This document shows positions 30,146-37,728 of a stretch of 58,057 bases of DNA, piece after piece. Under the pieces are notes generated by a model. The model made no database searches, had not been told where the DNA came from, and worked only from the letters and a program-made list of their open reading frames with translations. This DNA is from a virus. The translations under genes were made by a program, and so were the position numbers. Each line of letters opens with the position of its first letter. Position 1 is the stretch's first letter. The stretch is from IMG/VR virus record IMGVR_UViG_3300044841_000028, positions 1-58,057 of that record; one strand, 5' to 3'.

Positions 30146-30351
30146 GACGCCTCCCGCACGGACAGCCACTTGAACCCAAGCGCCCGGATGAAAGCCTCGG
30201 CTGCTTCTTCAGTGTCGAAGTCAGTCGGCAAGGGGTGCGCCATGTGTGGACTCTCGATGAGCCAACGCCCTGCGTTGTGGGGAGCGCAAACGTGGCCCTC
30301 ACAGTCCGAGTCGATGCACGTTTCGCAACCGCAGTCGCAGATGGTTCTCAT
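30142..30351 (-). CDS. Small Cys-rich protein, 69 aa
   Basis: ATG 30351 overlaps the HNH gene stop. Starts CDCGCETCIDSDCEGHVC, six Cys in 19 residues. C-terminal helix EEAAEAFIRALGFKWLSVRE. Function unknown. Confidence 0.6.
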   Translation of the reverse strand: MRTICDCGCETCIDSDCEGHVCAPHNAGRWLIESPHMAHPLPTDFDTEEAAEAFIRALGFKWLSVREAS

Positions 30352-30719
30352 GATGCTTCCTGTGTTTCGGGGGCGGGAACCCGCAAGCCATCATCGGAGA
30401 GGTAGAAGACGCCATCCCAAAGCTGCACCGGAGTAGAAGCAGGGTCATCCCAGGAACGGACGATCCACCCCAGCTTCATTGCCGCGGCGCGGTTCTCTTC
30501 CAGCCACATGTGATCAGCGGGGCACAAAATTCCAAGGTTTGCGGCGCCGTTGGTTTCCGGGCGCTTATCCCCACCAGATTTTCGCGGCCTTCTGTGATGT
30601 GCGTGGACGACTTCCGACCACACACCACAGCGTTCGCAACGAGTGAAGGAACCTTCAACCCCGGCACGCTCTTTCGCCAAACGTCTGACGGCCAGGGAGA
30701 ACCCAGACAATCCGCTCAT
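30348..30719 (-). CDS. HNH endonuclease, recombination-gene neighbour
   Basis: This 123-aa protein has CERCGVWSE, then HAHHRRPRKSGG, then NGAANLGILCPADHMWLEENR, a full HNH with two zinc-binding Cys and the H-H catalytic pair. It follows the Rad52-like annealing gene with a 4-bp overlap, so it may process recombination intermediates. It could equally be a selfish nuclease. Confidence 0.85.
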   Translation of the reverse strand: MSGLSGFSLAVRRLAKERAGVEGSFTRCERCGVWSEVVHAHHRRPRKSGGDKRPETNGAANLGILCPADHMWLEENRAAAMKLGWIVRSWDDPASTPVQLWDGVFYLSDDGLRVPAPETQEAS

Positions 30720-31306
30720 ACCTGCCTCGCGGTCTTCGTGGTGTCGGCCTTATCCAATGCGCGTGCGAACTCACGCACCGTCTCCGCATCAGTCCCGCGC
30801 GGCGGCTTCTGGTGTTCTTCGAAGAACTTGGTGGCCACGTCAGCGCGCTTCAGCCCGAGTGTTGCCACCGTGTCATCGAGCAGGTTGAGTGCTTCGTCCA
30901 TCGGCGTGGGAGGCGGCGGTGGTGCTGGTGCGTCCGGATCGCCCTTGCACCAAAGATCCAGCGCGGCACCAAATCTCATTCCGGCGTTCCTGAGGCCGTC
31001 GCCGATTGCTTCCTTGATGGCGTTGGGGCCCTTCTTACCCCCAGCGTCCCCGTAGCCGATGCGGGACTTACCGGCGATGGTCAGGCGCAACCAGAGGCCG
31101 CCGTGCTCATCGAGGAGCGGTAACCCGTTGGCGTCCAGGGCGAACGGTTCCCAATCCCACAGCGGATCAGCGTCGAGGAAGCGTTGAGTCAGCCAGCCAT
31201 GTCCGACGAAGTCGAGGAAGATCCCACCCTTGGGTAGCTTCCCCACTTGCGCGGCCGGGAACGGTTCACGCAACTTCTGGAGGGCCTTGAGGTCCACGTC
31301 CATCAC
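30716..31306 (-). CDS. Single-strand annealing recombinase, Rad52/Erf-like
   Basis: This 196-aa protein has GYGDAGGKKGPNAIKEAIGD and LRNAGMRFGAALDLWCKG. This closely follows the Rad52/Erf family signature (a G-D motif, then KA-KEA-TDALKRAA--FG). An acidic/Pro linker (APAPPPPPTP) separates a small C-terminal helical domain. Such proteins anneal complementary ssDNA during phage recombination. No partner exonuclease was recognised nearby. Start is GTG 31306 or ATG 31303. Confidence 0.7.
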   Translation of the reverse strand: MMDVDLKALQKLREPFPAAQVGKLPKGGIFLDFVGHGWLTQRFLDADPLWDWEPFALDANGLPLLDEHGGLWLRLTIAGKSRIGYGDAGGKKGPNAIKEAIGDGLRNAGMRFGAALDLWCKGDPDAPAPPPPPTPMDEALNLLDDTVATLGLKRADVATKFFEEHQKPPRGTDAETVREFARALDKADTTKTARQV

Positions 31307-31764
31307 GCCTCCAACGCTTTGATGCCGTCGATACCGATACGCCCCGCAGCAAGCAACCCAGCGATGACTATGGGTGCATCGTCGGTGAGCTTCGTCGTTA
31401 AGTACGGCTCACCCTCAACGACTTCCACGCAGTCCCACACCACACCTTCGGGATCGGTGAGCTTCCCGTCCTTCAGCGCCTGGTCGAGGAGTTTGGTGCG
31501 GTATGCCGGCCGGATCTGCTCAATGGTTTCGATCTCACCCGGAGCCACCGCATGCACGAAGCCCATGAGCAGGTACTCGTCGAGCACCTTGACCGACTTC
31601 CGGCCTTTGACTTTGTTCGTGTAGGCGACCGTTACCCCGTTGAGTTGGGCGGCTTTCCGCTCACCAGCCACCAACTCAAGGGATGCCTTCGCTTCCGCCT
31701 CCCAGTTGGCTATCTGCTTCTTCAACCAAGAGCACAAAGCCAGGGTTGCTGCCGAGTCGCTCAC
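31303..31764 (-). CDS. Recombination-module protein of unknown function, 153 aa
   Basis: GTG 31764 overlaps the previous stop. N-terminal helix (LCSWLKKQIANWEAEAKASL), then a mixed alpha/beta region. Genes in this position before annealing proteins are often nuclease inhibitors or recombinase helpers, but no signature supports naming it. Confidence 0.55.
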   Translation of the reverse strand: MSDSAATLALCSWLKKQIANWEAEAKASLELVAGERKAAQLNGVTVAYTNKVKGRKSVKVLDEYLLMGFVHAVAPGEIETIEQIRPAYRTKLLDQALKDGKLTDPEGVVWDCVEVVEGEPYLTTKLTDDAPIVIAGLLAAGRIGIDGIKALEA

Positions 31765-31916
31765 AGGTCGTCCTCCGCAATCACTTCGGCTTCTCTACGT
31801 AGAGCAATGGCAGACCACTCCGACGATGCGGGGTAGAGGAAGTCGTACAACTCCCCCATCTCCTCAAGGGTTTGCGCCGCCTCCAGGCAGCGGACGGAGA
31901 GTTTCGGATCACCCAT
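31761..31916 (-). CDS. Small helical protein, 51 aa
   Basis: ATG 31916 overlaps the previous stop and the TGA overlaps the next GTG. Reads VRCLEAAQTLEEMGELYDFL and IALRREAEVIAEDD. Function unknown. Confidence 0.6.
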   Translation of the reverse strand: MGDPKLSVRCLEAAQTLEEMGELYDFLYPASSEWSAIALRREAEVIAEDDL

Positions 31917-32098
31917 CAGAACGGCACCTCCGAAGGGAAGTGCTGAGGCGGGTCCAAGCTGTCAGCGATGGCGGCAAGGCTGTGCGCGATGTTCGCGAGG
32001 ATGGCCACCATGATCTCGCCGTTGGAAAGGTCGTCGTTGGATGTCTGCCGCAGAACTTGGATGCACATCTCGACATGCGTGTCAGCTACTTCGCTCAC
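31916..32098 (-). CDS. Small helical protein, 60 aa
   Basis: GTG 32098. Helical (MCIQVLRQTSNDDLSNGEIM, VAILANIAHSLAAIADSL). Coupled on both sides. Function unknown. Confidence 0.6.
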   Translation of the reverse strand: MSEVADTHVEMCIQVLRQTSNDDLSNGEIMVAILANIAHSLAAIADSLDPPQHFPSEVPF

Positions 32099-32472
32099 TG
32101 AGGGACCGCCCCACCGGCTTGACTGTTCCGGTCGGTTACGCCGTAGCGAAGCAGCGTGTAGCCGCGGTCCTCGCCGTACTCCCGAGCCCAGTACATGGTC
32201 GTATCGTCAGCCGCCAACAACTCGATGGCGTTGATGCAGTCGACCTCGTTGAAGTAGGACTCCCCGTGCGCGACAGGCTCGTTGTTCCCCGCCACCGCAG
32301 ACCACCGGTACGGCTGAAACCGGTCCAAATACTGCCGGTACACCGCATTCCGCAGCTGCAGCACCTCAACCCCATCGCCCTCCTCGGCAGGCCAGTCCGC
32401 GAAGAACTCCTCCAACGACTTCGGTTCATCCTTGAACACCTGAACATTCACACGCCGCGAAAACTCACTCAT
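32095..32472 (-). CDS. Hypothetical protein, 125 aa
   Basis: ATG 32472 overlaps the previous stop (ATGA). Has NAVYRQYLDRFQPYRWSAVA followed by FNEVDCINAIELLA and GYTLLRYGVTD. The middle recalls short DUF1508/YegP-type repeats but is not a clear match. Function unknown. Confidence 0.55.
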   Translation of the reverse strand: MSEFSRRVNVQVFKDEPKSLEEFFADWPAEEGDGVEVLQLRNAVYRQYLDRFQPYRWSAVAGNNEPVAHGESYFNEVDCINAIELLAADDTTMYWAREYGEDRGYTLLRYGVTDRNSQAGGAVPQ

Positions 32473-32717
32473 GCCGACTTCTCCTGTGCTAGTTGCAATC
32501 TGATTCGTTCCAAGTTCGCTGCGACATCAGCGAGTTTCACCGCGTACGCGTTCACCGCATCCCGGTTCGCGTCCAACCCCAACAGAATCCCGGGAGGGAA
32601 GATGGGGCCTTCTTCGAGCATGTCGACCAGGCCGCACCGCGCGTCATCGAGCACCGCAACGGCTGCCTTCACTTCCGCAATCCGGTTGGTGATGCGGGTA
32701 TCAACGTCCTCAATCAC
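32469..32717 (-). CDS. Hypothetical helical protein, 82 aa
   Basis: GTG 32717 overlaps the previous stop. Two long helices (TNRIAEVKAAVAVLDDARCG, VKLADVAANLERIRLQLAQE) may form a coiled coil. Function unknown. Confidence 0.6.
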   Translation of the reverse strand: MIEDVDTRITNRIAEVKAAVAVLDDARCGLVDMLEEGPIFPPGILLGLDANRDAVNAYAVKLADVAANLERIRLQLAQEKSA

Positions 32718-33100
32718 GCCGTCTCTCCCCACACCCGTTGCTGCATCTCATTGGCGCGACGCATCAACGCTGAGAACTCGCCGCACTGCTGCCGCTCCCA
32801 ACCCATCCCAGGGAAGTGCCGCCTAAGCGAATGGGGATGGCGTCCCAACGTCCTACCAACGTCGGTGTAGGAGCAGCCGTCAGCCAACAGTTGTGCCGCC
32901 CTGGCCTTCTCAGCATCAGTGAGTGGTGGGCCTGATGGTGGTTGCGCTATCCCCATCTCACTTCGGATACGTACCACCGAGCGTTTGGTGATGCCGATGA
33001 ATGCTGCTATCGCTGGGGCTGAATATCCTTGCCGGGTCAACTCCACCACCCGCTCACGACGCGCCAGGATTTTTTCGGGGCTGTAGTCGCCGGCCTTCAC
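32714..33100 (-). CDS. HTH DNA-binding protein, 128 aa
   Basis: Two candidate HTH units: RVVELTRQGYSAPAIAAFIG with ITKRSVVRIRSEMGI, and AAQLLADGCSYTDVGRTLGR with HPHSLRRHF. The arrangement resembles resolvase/sigma-type homeodomain-like HTH proteins. Probably a regulator of the early operon. Target unknown. Confidence 0.7.
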   Translation of the reverse strand: MKAGDYSPEKILARRERVVELTRQGYSAPAIAAFIGITKRSVVRIRSEMGIAQPPSGPPLTDAEKARAAQLLADGCSYTDVGRTLGRHPHSLRRHFPGMGWERQQCGEFSALMRRANEMQQRVWGETA

Positions 33101-33375
33101 GCGTCACCCACGAACCGCACGTAGCAGATGCCGCCGCGGTTTTCGGCTTCAAACCCTGCGTCGCGGAACGCGATAGGACATCCATGGCGCTTGCCGTTGA
33201 TGTTCCGGGCTGTCGTCGCGCAGGACGCCCTGCTTCCCCGCTTCCGCGGGTACTTGGCCCACTGGTTTGGGTTGTCACGCAACGCTTGCGCGAACCGCAT
33301 CAGAATCGGATTGGCCCTCGTACGCGAACTCCGAACTATCTCGGGTAGTTCATCCACGAACTCAAACTCAGGCAC
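33097..33375 (-). CDS. Small basic alpha/beta protein, 92 aa
   Basis: GTG 33375 is chosen because GGGAGG lies upstream; it overlaps the previous stop by 8 bp. FEFVDELPEIVRSSRTRANP, LRDNPNQWAKYPRKRGS and CYVRFVGDA recur in small actinophage proteins of unknown role. Confidence 0.6.
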   Translation of the reverse strand: MPEFEFVDELPEIVRSSRTRANPILMRFAQALRDNPNQWAKYPRKRGSRASCATTARNINGKRHGCPIAFRDAGFEAENRGGICYVRFVGDA

Positions 33376-33589
33376 GGTCCCTCCCAGGCGGCAGCATCGC
33401 TTCGACCACTGCCCGCTTCGTCTGCGCCTCAGCCCGCAACAACACAAACGCCCGAACCAACTGATCCAAATCCTTATCAGTGCCCGACCAAGAAACACCA
33501 CACAGTCCTACGGTTACCGTCTTGTCGTTGTAGGAGACCGTCAAACGGTCGGGATCCACGAACCCGTCACGGAGAGTCAACATGCTCAT
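33368..33589 (-). CDS. Hypothetical protein, 73 aa
   Basis: ATG 33589. Beta-rich start (DRLTVSYNDKTVTVGLCGVS) and helical end (RAFVLLRAEAQTKRAVVEAM). Coupled on both sides. Function unknown. Confidence 0.6.
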   Translation of the reverse strand: MSMLTLRDGFVDPDRLTVSYNDKTVTVGLCGVSWSGTDKDLDQLVRAFVLLRAEAQTKRAVVEAMLPPGRDRA

Positions 33590-33942
33590 GACGACGCCTC
33601 GATCCGGTTGCGTAGCTTCGTGATCTGACCTCGCAGCGCGGCAATCGTCCGGTTGTTCCGCAGGCTCATCTCGCGGTACGAAGCGACCTGATTCTTGAAG
33701 TAGTCAGCGTCAGGTGCCTTCAGCGAAAGGACGGCGTATCCGCTATCAATGCCGTTCTGGTTCTTCGAGACGTGGGTGATTTCCCATATCCCGGAGATGC
33801 AGCGGTTACCGTCACCGACGAAGGTGAGCGCGTCACCTCTCTGGAAGTCGTTGCCCTTGTCCCAGACGACGATGCAGGTCTGGTCGCCGTATGAGATGCG
33901 CTGGGCTTCTGTGCGCTTGATGTCGTGATTCCAGATGGTCAC
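33586..33942 (-). CDS. ASCH-like (DUF3850-type) protein with C-terminal coiled coil
   Basis: GTG 33942 overlaps the previous stop and is preferred over ATG 33960. Residues about 1-85 (VVWDKGNDFQRGDALTFVGD, CISGIWEITHV, GYAVLSL) fit the small beta-barrel of ASCH/DUF3850 proteins, thought to bind RNA. The end (NNRTIAALRGQITKLRNRIE) is a coiled coil. RNA binding is inferred from family only. Confidence 0.65.
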   Translation of the reverse strand: MTIWNHDIKRTEAQRISYGDQTCIVVWDKGNDFQRGDALTFVGDGNRCISGIWEITHVSKNQNGIDSGYAVLSLKAPDADYFKNQVASYREMSLRNNRTIAALRGQITKLRNRIEASS

Positions 33943-34082
33943 GCGTCGGCCTCCAGCCATTCGTCGGCGATGTTGATGGCCTTGCGGATCTCGGCGAGCG
34001 GCGACATTTCCTGGTCGACCGCAGCCTCAGCCGCTTGCAGCCGTTCCTTGATCTCCCTGAGATCGCCGTAGACGTCACTCAC
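33939..34082 (-). CDS. Small helical protein, 47 aa
   Basis: GTG 34082 with GGGGGACAA upstream. Coiled-coil-like helix (LREIKERLQAAEAAVDQEM). Coupled on both sides. Function unknown. Confidence 0.6.
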   Translation of the reverse strand: MSDVYGDLREIKERLQAAEAAVDQEMSPLAEIRKAINIADEWLEADA

Positions 34083-34177
34083 TTGTCCCCCTTCGATTCG
34101 ATGCCGAGGACACGCCAGCAGGCCGCCTCGGTGGCGTCGAGCGCCAACTCCCACAGTTCGTTCAGCCAGCCGATCAC
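34079..34177 (-). CDS. Very small protein, 32 aa
   Basis: GTG 34177 overlaps the previous stop and the TGA overlaps the next GTG, so it exactly fills the space. Reads IGWLNELWELALDATEAACW, an amphipathic helix. Function unknown. Confidence 0.55.
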   Translation of the reverse strand: MIGWLNELWELALDATEAACWRVLGIESKGDK

Positions 34178-34356
34178 CGGAACACCACCCCGGCGAGTAG
34201 GGCGTCAGCGGCGAACACCACGGCCAGGGGAATCAGCCACAGCGCTGCCTTGCGCGGAGGGTCATACTCTGCAGCAGCTGCACCGCAAGCCATGACACCG
34301 ACTGTGAGCAGCCCGCAGGCGACCAAGCCGATGACTGCGACGGCATGCCAGTTCAT
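34174..34356 (-). CDS. Small membrane protein, 60 aa, two TM segments
   Basis: ATG 34356 overlaps the DUF732-type gene stop. Two hydrophobic stretches (AVAVIGLVACGLLTVGVMA and LWLIPLAVVFAADALLAGVV) joined by a charged loop (EYDPPRKA). It lies beside a secreted protein gene, so the pair may act at the envelope. Function unknown. Confidence 0.65.
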   Translation of the reverse strand: MNWHAVAVIGLVACGLLTVGVMACGAAAAEYDPPRKAALWLIPLAVVFAADALLAGVVFR

Positions 34357-34727
34357 GCGCGGTACGCCCCACCCAGAGACCCGCCAGACGGCTTGTGGTC
34401 GTTGGCCCACGCCAACACCTCAGGTTCGAAAGCCGGGCAAATGTTGTGCACCGCCTGGTAGAGGACTTCACCGGATTGATACGGCTGGACGCCGGCGGCC
34501 CACAGCTTCTGCAACACCTCAGTGATCCCGGTGTCGGAGTCGTCGTTGCCGAGCATCGCGCAGATGGCGGTGGCATTGCGCAGGGTGTAATCGTTGACCG
34601 TTTCGGGATCGGCGTGGGCCTTCGCGGCCGAACCTATCGACGCCCCGACGATCACGCTGGCCACCAGTAGAGTCGCGACTGGGGAACCCTTCTCCCGAAT
34701 CCACTCCGTTATACTTTCTCTGGACAT
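34353..34727 (-). CDS. Secreted DUF732-like protein
   Basis: This 124-aa protein has an N-terminal signal (VATLLVASVIVGASIGSAA, then KAHADPE as a likely cleavage region). The mature part has NATAICAMLG, LQKLWAAGVQPYQSGEVLY and HNICPAFEPEV. The two Cys and the order C...G(V)...A...CP match the mycobacterial DUF732 family of small exported proteins. Seen in a phage early region, it may be a host gene acquisition used in lysogens or in envelope remodelling. ATG 34727 is preceded by GGAGATAGG. Confidence 0.75.
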   Translation of the reverse strand: MSRESITEWIREKGSPVATLLVASVIVGASIGSAAKAHADPETVNDYTLRNATAICAMLGNDDSDTGITEVLQKLWAAGVQPYQSGEVLYQAVHNICPAFEPEVLAWANDHKPSGGSLGGAYRA

Positions 34728-34749
34728 TGGACCTATCTCCTCTGTTCGT

Positions 34750-34785
34750 GGTGCCGTCCGCTGATACCGGGCGGCACCGTCTTTT
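34750..34785 (+). terminator. Plus-facing terminator-like hairpin within leftward operon
   Basis: GGTGCCG (34750-34756) and CGGCACC (34772-34778) with extended pairing are followed on the plus strand by GTCTTTT. It lies between two minus-strand genes, so it would stop antisense RNA. On the minus strand the same stem, without T-tract, could modulate expression of the secreted protein. Confidence 0.55.
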
Positions 34786-35416
34786 ACTGCTCGGTTTGTG
34801 GGTGGGACTGCTCGTAAGCGAGCCCCTGAAGCTCAAAGAGCAGCGCGGAGACGACGAGCTCAGCGACGTGCTCCGCGTGGTTGGTGCCGTAGTTGTACGC
34901 AGTGCAACTACACCTCTCCGCACGCTGCAGGTGCGGCGCGATGTACTCAGCCGCAACGGCTTCCAGATCCTTGGCCTTGAACATCGGTAGGGAGATCCCG
35001 GCGGGGAGGTCGGGGGCACTCCCCGCCGGAACAGTTGGGTGCCCCTCGGAGGGGCGGCGGGGGAATGCCGCTATCTCCTCCGAGGGGCCATCGCCACCCA
35101 CCTGCGGCGGGGGCGCCGACTCGATGATGGTGGGCGACGGGTCCAACCCAGTGGGGGGCACTATCGGGGGGGAAGTGCTCACCCCCACCGGGGAGTCGAT
35201 GAATGGACAAGCGTGTAGACCGCGCATACCGCAGCGGCACGGCCCGTCGAGCAGCTTCTTCCACTCTGCTGCCGTGGTCGGTTCGTAGTCGGGGTCCAGC
35301 TTCTCCGTGCCGTCCATGTAGTCGCCACGTTCATAGGTGAGGGGCGACCAAGATGTGAGTACCGCATCCGCAAACCGTCCGCAGAAGTGTTGGACCGCAG
35401 CAAGCCTCAACGTCAT
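34784..35416 (-). CDS. Hypothetical protein with Pro-rich linker, 210 aa
   Basis: ATG 35416 overlaps the previous stop. Residues 1-80 include CRCGMRGLHACPF, 80-140 are a low-complexity Pro/Ser/Gly linker, and the end is helical (AEHVAELVVSALLFELQGLA). It includes FKAKDLEAVAAEYIAPHLQ. Not recognised. Confidence 0.6.
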   Translation of the reverse strand: MTLRLAAVQHFCGRFADAVLTSWSPLTYERGDYMDGTEKLDPDYEPTTAAEWKKLLDGPCRCGMRGLHACPFIDSPVGVSTSPPIVPPTGLDPSPTIIESAPPPQVGGDGPSEEIAAFPRRPSEGHPTVPAGSAPDLPAGISLPMFKAKDLEAVAAEYIAPHLQRAERCSCTAYNYGTNHAEHVAELVVSALLFELQGLAYEQSHPQTEQ

Positions 35417-35499
35417 GGCCGCTTCCCCTTGTAGTTTCCGAGGAACACGAACAGGCCAGTAGAGGCCAACGCGACGATGAGAATGACGGCGTTAGCCAC
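35413..35499 (-). CDS. Single-span membrane peptide, 28 aa
   Basis: GTG 35499 has GGAGGT directly upstream and overlaps the previous gene by 8 bp; the TGA overlaps the next ATG. Hydrophobic core VILIVALASTGLFVFLG with a basic end (YKGKRP). Possible inner-membrane effector. Function unknown. Confidence 0.6.
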   Translation of the reverse strand: MANAVILIVALASTGLFVFLGNYKGKRP

Positions 35500-35671
35500 C
35501 GGACACCTCCGCCATCTGCTCCGGATCGGACTCCCCAGCGGCCAGCGCACCGACACGGCAGGGAGGACAAGTACGGGTCGGGGTTTGGTTGGTGAACTCC
35601 CTGCTGCACCTGATGCAGATGAAGCTGAAATCAACGACTGGGAGCGGGTTCCGGTAGTGAGTGCGCGTCAC
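35492..35671 (-). CDS. Small zinc-ribbon protein, 59 aa
   Basis: GTG 35671 overlaps the GIY-YIG gene stop. FICIRCSREFTNQTP, then CPPCRVGAL form a zinc ribbon. Acidic tail. Function unknown. Confidence 0.65.
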   Translation of the reverse strand: MTRTHYRNPLPVVDFSFICIRCSREFTNQTPTRTCPPCRVGALAAGESDPEQMAEVSGG

Positions 35672-36222
35672 GACGTCGCCTCGCTGAAATCCCAATTCAG
35701 TCCGCCGAAGGTTTTCTCCATAGCGGCCCGTTGACGCGCGAGCCGCTCCTTGGCGATAGCCGACATCTGGATCAACCGGAGTTGACGCAGCAACTGACGG
35801 TTCCTACTCAAGGTTTCAGCCAGCTCGGGATCGTCGGGGAAGTGGAATACGTCGAGGCAGATGGGAATAGTCGATCCGTCCTCCAGTAGGAGGACCTCAT
35901 CGTCAATGGGCATTAGCTGCGGCTGCGGAGAAGCGCACGTGGGGCACTTCGGCTTCCGCACAACTACCGGCACTGGCAGAGGGGCCAGCGTGTACGCAAC
36001 GTTGTATCTAGGGCCTTCGCTGCGGATCGCCCTCTGCTCGGCAACGGCCAGAGCCTCGCGTGTTGAGTGGTTCTCGATGGCGATGTTCGTAACCTCGGAC
36101 CACCACGGCTGAGTCTTACTGTGCGTGCGGAACCGCATCTTTGGGTTGTTGGTGATGCCGACGTACAGCAACTCGCCTTCAGCGTTGAACATCCTGTACA
36201 GGACATGCGTCTTCTCGGTCAT
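35668..36222 (-). CDS. GIY-YIG endonuclease domain protein
   Basis: This 184-aa protein starts at ATG 36222, overlapping the excisionase stop. Residues 7-75 carry the GIY-YIG core: VLYRMF and LLYVGITNN, Arg30/His34 (RFRTHSKT), a later Glu helix (EALAVAEQRAI) and PRYN. Residues about 80-184 have a CPTCASP zinc knuckle and a helical end (LLRQLRLIQMSAIAKERLAR). It may be a homing enzyme or a host-DNA nuclease. Placed right after xis in the early operon. Confidence 0.8.
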   Translation of the reverse strand: MTEKTHVLYRMFNAEGELLYVGITNNPKMRFRTHSKTQPWWSEVTNIAIENHSTREALAVAEQRAIRSEGPRYNVAYTLAPLPVPVVVRKPKCPTCASPQPQLMPIDDEVLLLEDGSTIPICLDVFHFPDDPELAETLSRNRQLLRQLRLIQMSAIAKERLARQRAAMEKTFGGLNWDFSEATS

Positions 36223-36446
36223 CAGGCACTCCTCCGCGGTTCCCAGGCGGGGCACTCACGGGCGAACCGACGAACCTCGGACACCTCGAACACGACACGC
36301 TTGCCGACGGTCTTCGCCGCGATCTCGCCGGCCCGAACTAGCTGGTCGAGCTTGTCGGTGGAGATCCCACCCAGAAGCTTCGCCGTGGTTTCCCGATCAA
36401 CGAACGGCGGCTCAACGACGACCTGGACGTCTGCAATGTCGCTCAC
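36222..36446 (-). CDS. xis: Excisionase (MerR-like HTH_17 type)
   Basis: This 74-aa protein has FVDRETTAKLLGGISTDKLD and LVRAGEIAAKTVGKRVVFEVS followed by EVRRFARECPAWEP, the winged-helix pattern of phage excisionases. It is the third gene of the leftward lytic transcript, so excision is switched on with lytic growth. Together with the integrase it would bind near attP at 40330-40373. The name is inferred from fold and context. Confidence 0.7.
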   Translation of the reverse strand: MSDIADVQVVVEPPFVDRETTAKLLGGISTDKLDQLVRAGEIAAKTVGKRVVFEVSEVRRFARECPAWEPRRSA

Positions 36447-37237
36447 GACGCCGCCACCATCGCCAGCTGTCCGCTGCCGCCAAGGCGTTTGTGCAGTTCA
36501 GCAAGGCCCTTCGGGGTGATTCGGATCGTCGGGTCAGACACCCGCATCTGGCCAGTGGGCTCATGCAGGAACGGCTTGCTCAGCTTCTCGACCAGGCGCC
36601 CATTGTCGATCTGGGTCTGATATGCCTTCCACCTGCTGGTGGAGTGGTTGCGGAAAATCCAGCCCTCGGCGGCCATGAAGGAGAACAGCCGGTCGCGGCC
36701 GATGTTGATATTCGGGTCACGCGACAGCACCTTCGCGGCGTCGGCGACCTCGTAGTCTCCACTGGATTCGGCCATGTGGGACCACGCTGATGCGGGAGCC
36801 TCGAGTTCCCTGGACCGGGCCTCAGCCTCAAGGCGGGCGCTGCGCTCACTCTCAACCCGCTCTTCGGCAGCGACCAGCTTCCGGGCGTACTCCAACCCAG
36901 TCAGCGGACGAACCTCGAAGGCTTGGCGGCGAAGTTGGTAGAAGGCGCGGACGAGTGCCTTCTTGAAATCCTTCACCACAGTGGTGTTCCGCATGTACGT
37001 CATCAGGAGCGTGGCGTGCTCCTCGTTGAGGATCGCCACCGCTTGGTTCTGGATACCCCCGGTTGTCTCGAAGGGTCGCATCTCAAATGCGACCCCCCCG
37101 AACTCCTCGAAGTCGGCCAGGTTGTTGCGGATGAGTTGCAGAACGGTCCGGTGCTCGTTGCGCGTGCCCTCGGCGATGATCAGCGAGTCGGTCTGCGCGG
37201 CGCCGTCATCGGAGATGAGTACTAGGTCGGTGCTCAT
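36443..37237 (-). CDS. Phage antirepressor (Rha-like N terminus, KilAC/ANT C terminus)
   Basis: This 264-aa protein has residues about 20-110 of Rha type (TRNEHRTVLQLIRNNLADF, then QAVAILNEEHATLLMTYMRN, KALVRAFYQLRRQ). Residues about 155-250 form an ANT/KilAC domain (NINIGRDRLFSFMAAEGWIF, MRVSDPTIRITPKGLAELHK). These proteins counter repressors and favour lytic growth. Encoded after the Cro-like gene and a short Glu/Asn-rich protein. ATG 37237 overlaps the previous stop. Confidence 0.9.
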   Translation of the reverse strand: MSTDLVLISDDGAAQTDSLIIAEGTRNEHRTVLQLIRNNLADFEEFGGVAFEMRPFETTGGIQNQAVAILNEEHATLLMTYMRNTTVVKDFKKALVRAFYQLRRQAFEVRPLTGLEYARKLVAAEERVESERSARLEAEARSRELEAPASAWSHMAESSGDYEVADAAKVLSRDPNINIGRDRLFSFMAAEGWIFRNHSTSRWKAYQTQIDNGRLVEKLSKPFLHEPTGQMRVSDPTIRITPKGLAELHKRLGGSGQLAMVAAS

Positions 37238-37407
37238 GCTGTCGCCCCGTTTCCATTGCCATTCCCGTTGTCGCCGTTCTCTTCGCCGAACTTGTCTTCG
37301 GCCTCGGCCTCGGCCTGCTCACGGGCTTCGACCCACTTCATGCCGGAGCCGTGAAGCTCGCGGGTGCGTTGCCGCACCCAACCGGGGCGAGGATCGACGG
37401 GGCTCAT
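37234..37407 (-). CDS. Small charged protein, 57 aa
   Basis: ATG 37407 and TGA 37236-37234 overlap the neighbours exactly. Opens VDPRPGWVRQRTRELHGSG, then an EAEAEAED helix and a GNGNGNGNG tail. Function unknown; the Gly-Asn tail is low complexity. Confidence 0.6.
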   Translation of the reverse strand: MSPVDPRPGWVRQRTRELHGSGMKWVEAREQAEAEAEDKFGEENGDNGNGNGNGATA

Positions 37408-37706
37408 GCTGCTGTCCCGCGGTTGTCGTTTGAGCGTTCGGCAGTTGTCAGTCGCTCCTCAAAAAGGACGTCGGTAGGGACGCCAAGCGCTTGGGCGATG
37501 CGGTCGGCCGTTTCTGGGTAGCAGCTGTTCTTGCGGCCAGTAGTCAGGTGGTTGATGAAGCCGGGCGTCTTGCCGCAAGCCCTGGCCAGCTGTCTAGCCG
37601 ACAGCTTCTTGGAGTCTTCTGGGCCGACGAAGGCCCTGAAGAGTTCTGTGCTGCGGAGTTTCATCCAGGTTCCCTTGGGTCGTCGGCGGTAGCGAGTAGT
37701 TGCCAT
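37404..37706 (-). CDS. Cro-like HTH regulator
   Basis: This 100-aa protein starts at ATG 37706 (GGGGGA upstream; ATGs at 37724/37721 are alternatives). XRE-type HTH: LSARQLARACGKTPGFINHL with TGRKNSCYPETADRIAQALG. It is the first gene of the leftward early transcript, directly downstream of the promoter/operator at 37764-37792 and divergent from the repressor, the standard place of Cro. Confidence 0.8.
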   Translation of the reverse strand: MATTRYRRRPKGTWMKLRSTELFRAFVGPEDSKKLSARQLARACGKTPGFINHLTTGRKNSCYPETADRIAQALGVPTDVLFEERLTTAERSNDNRGTAA

Positions 37707-37728
37707 CGGGTTGTCCCCCATCATGCTC

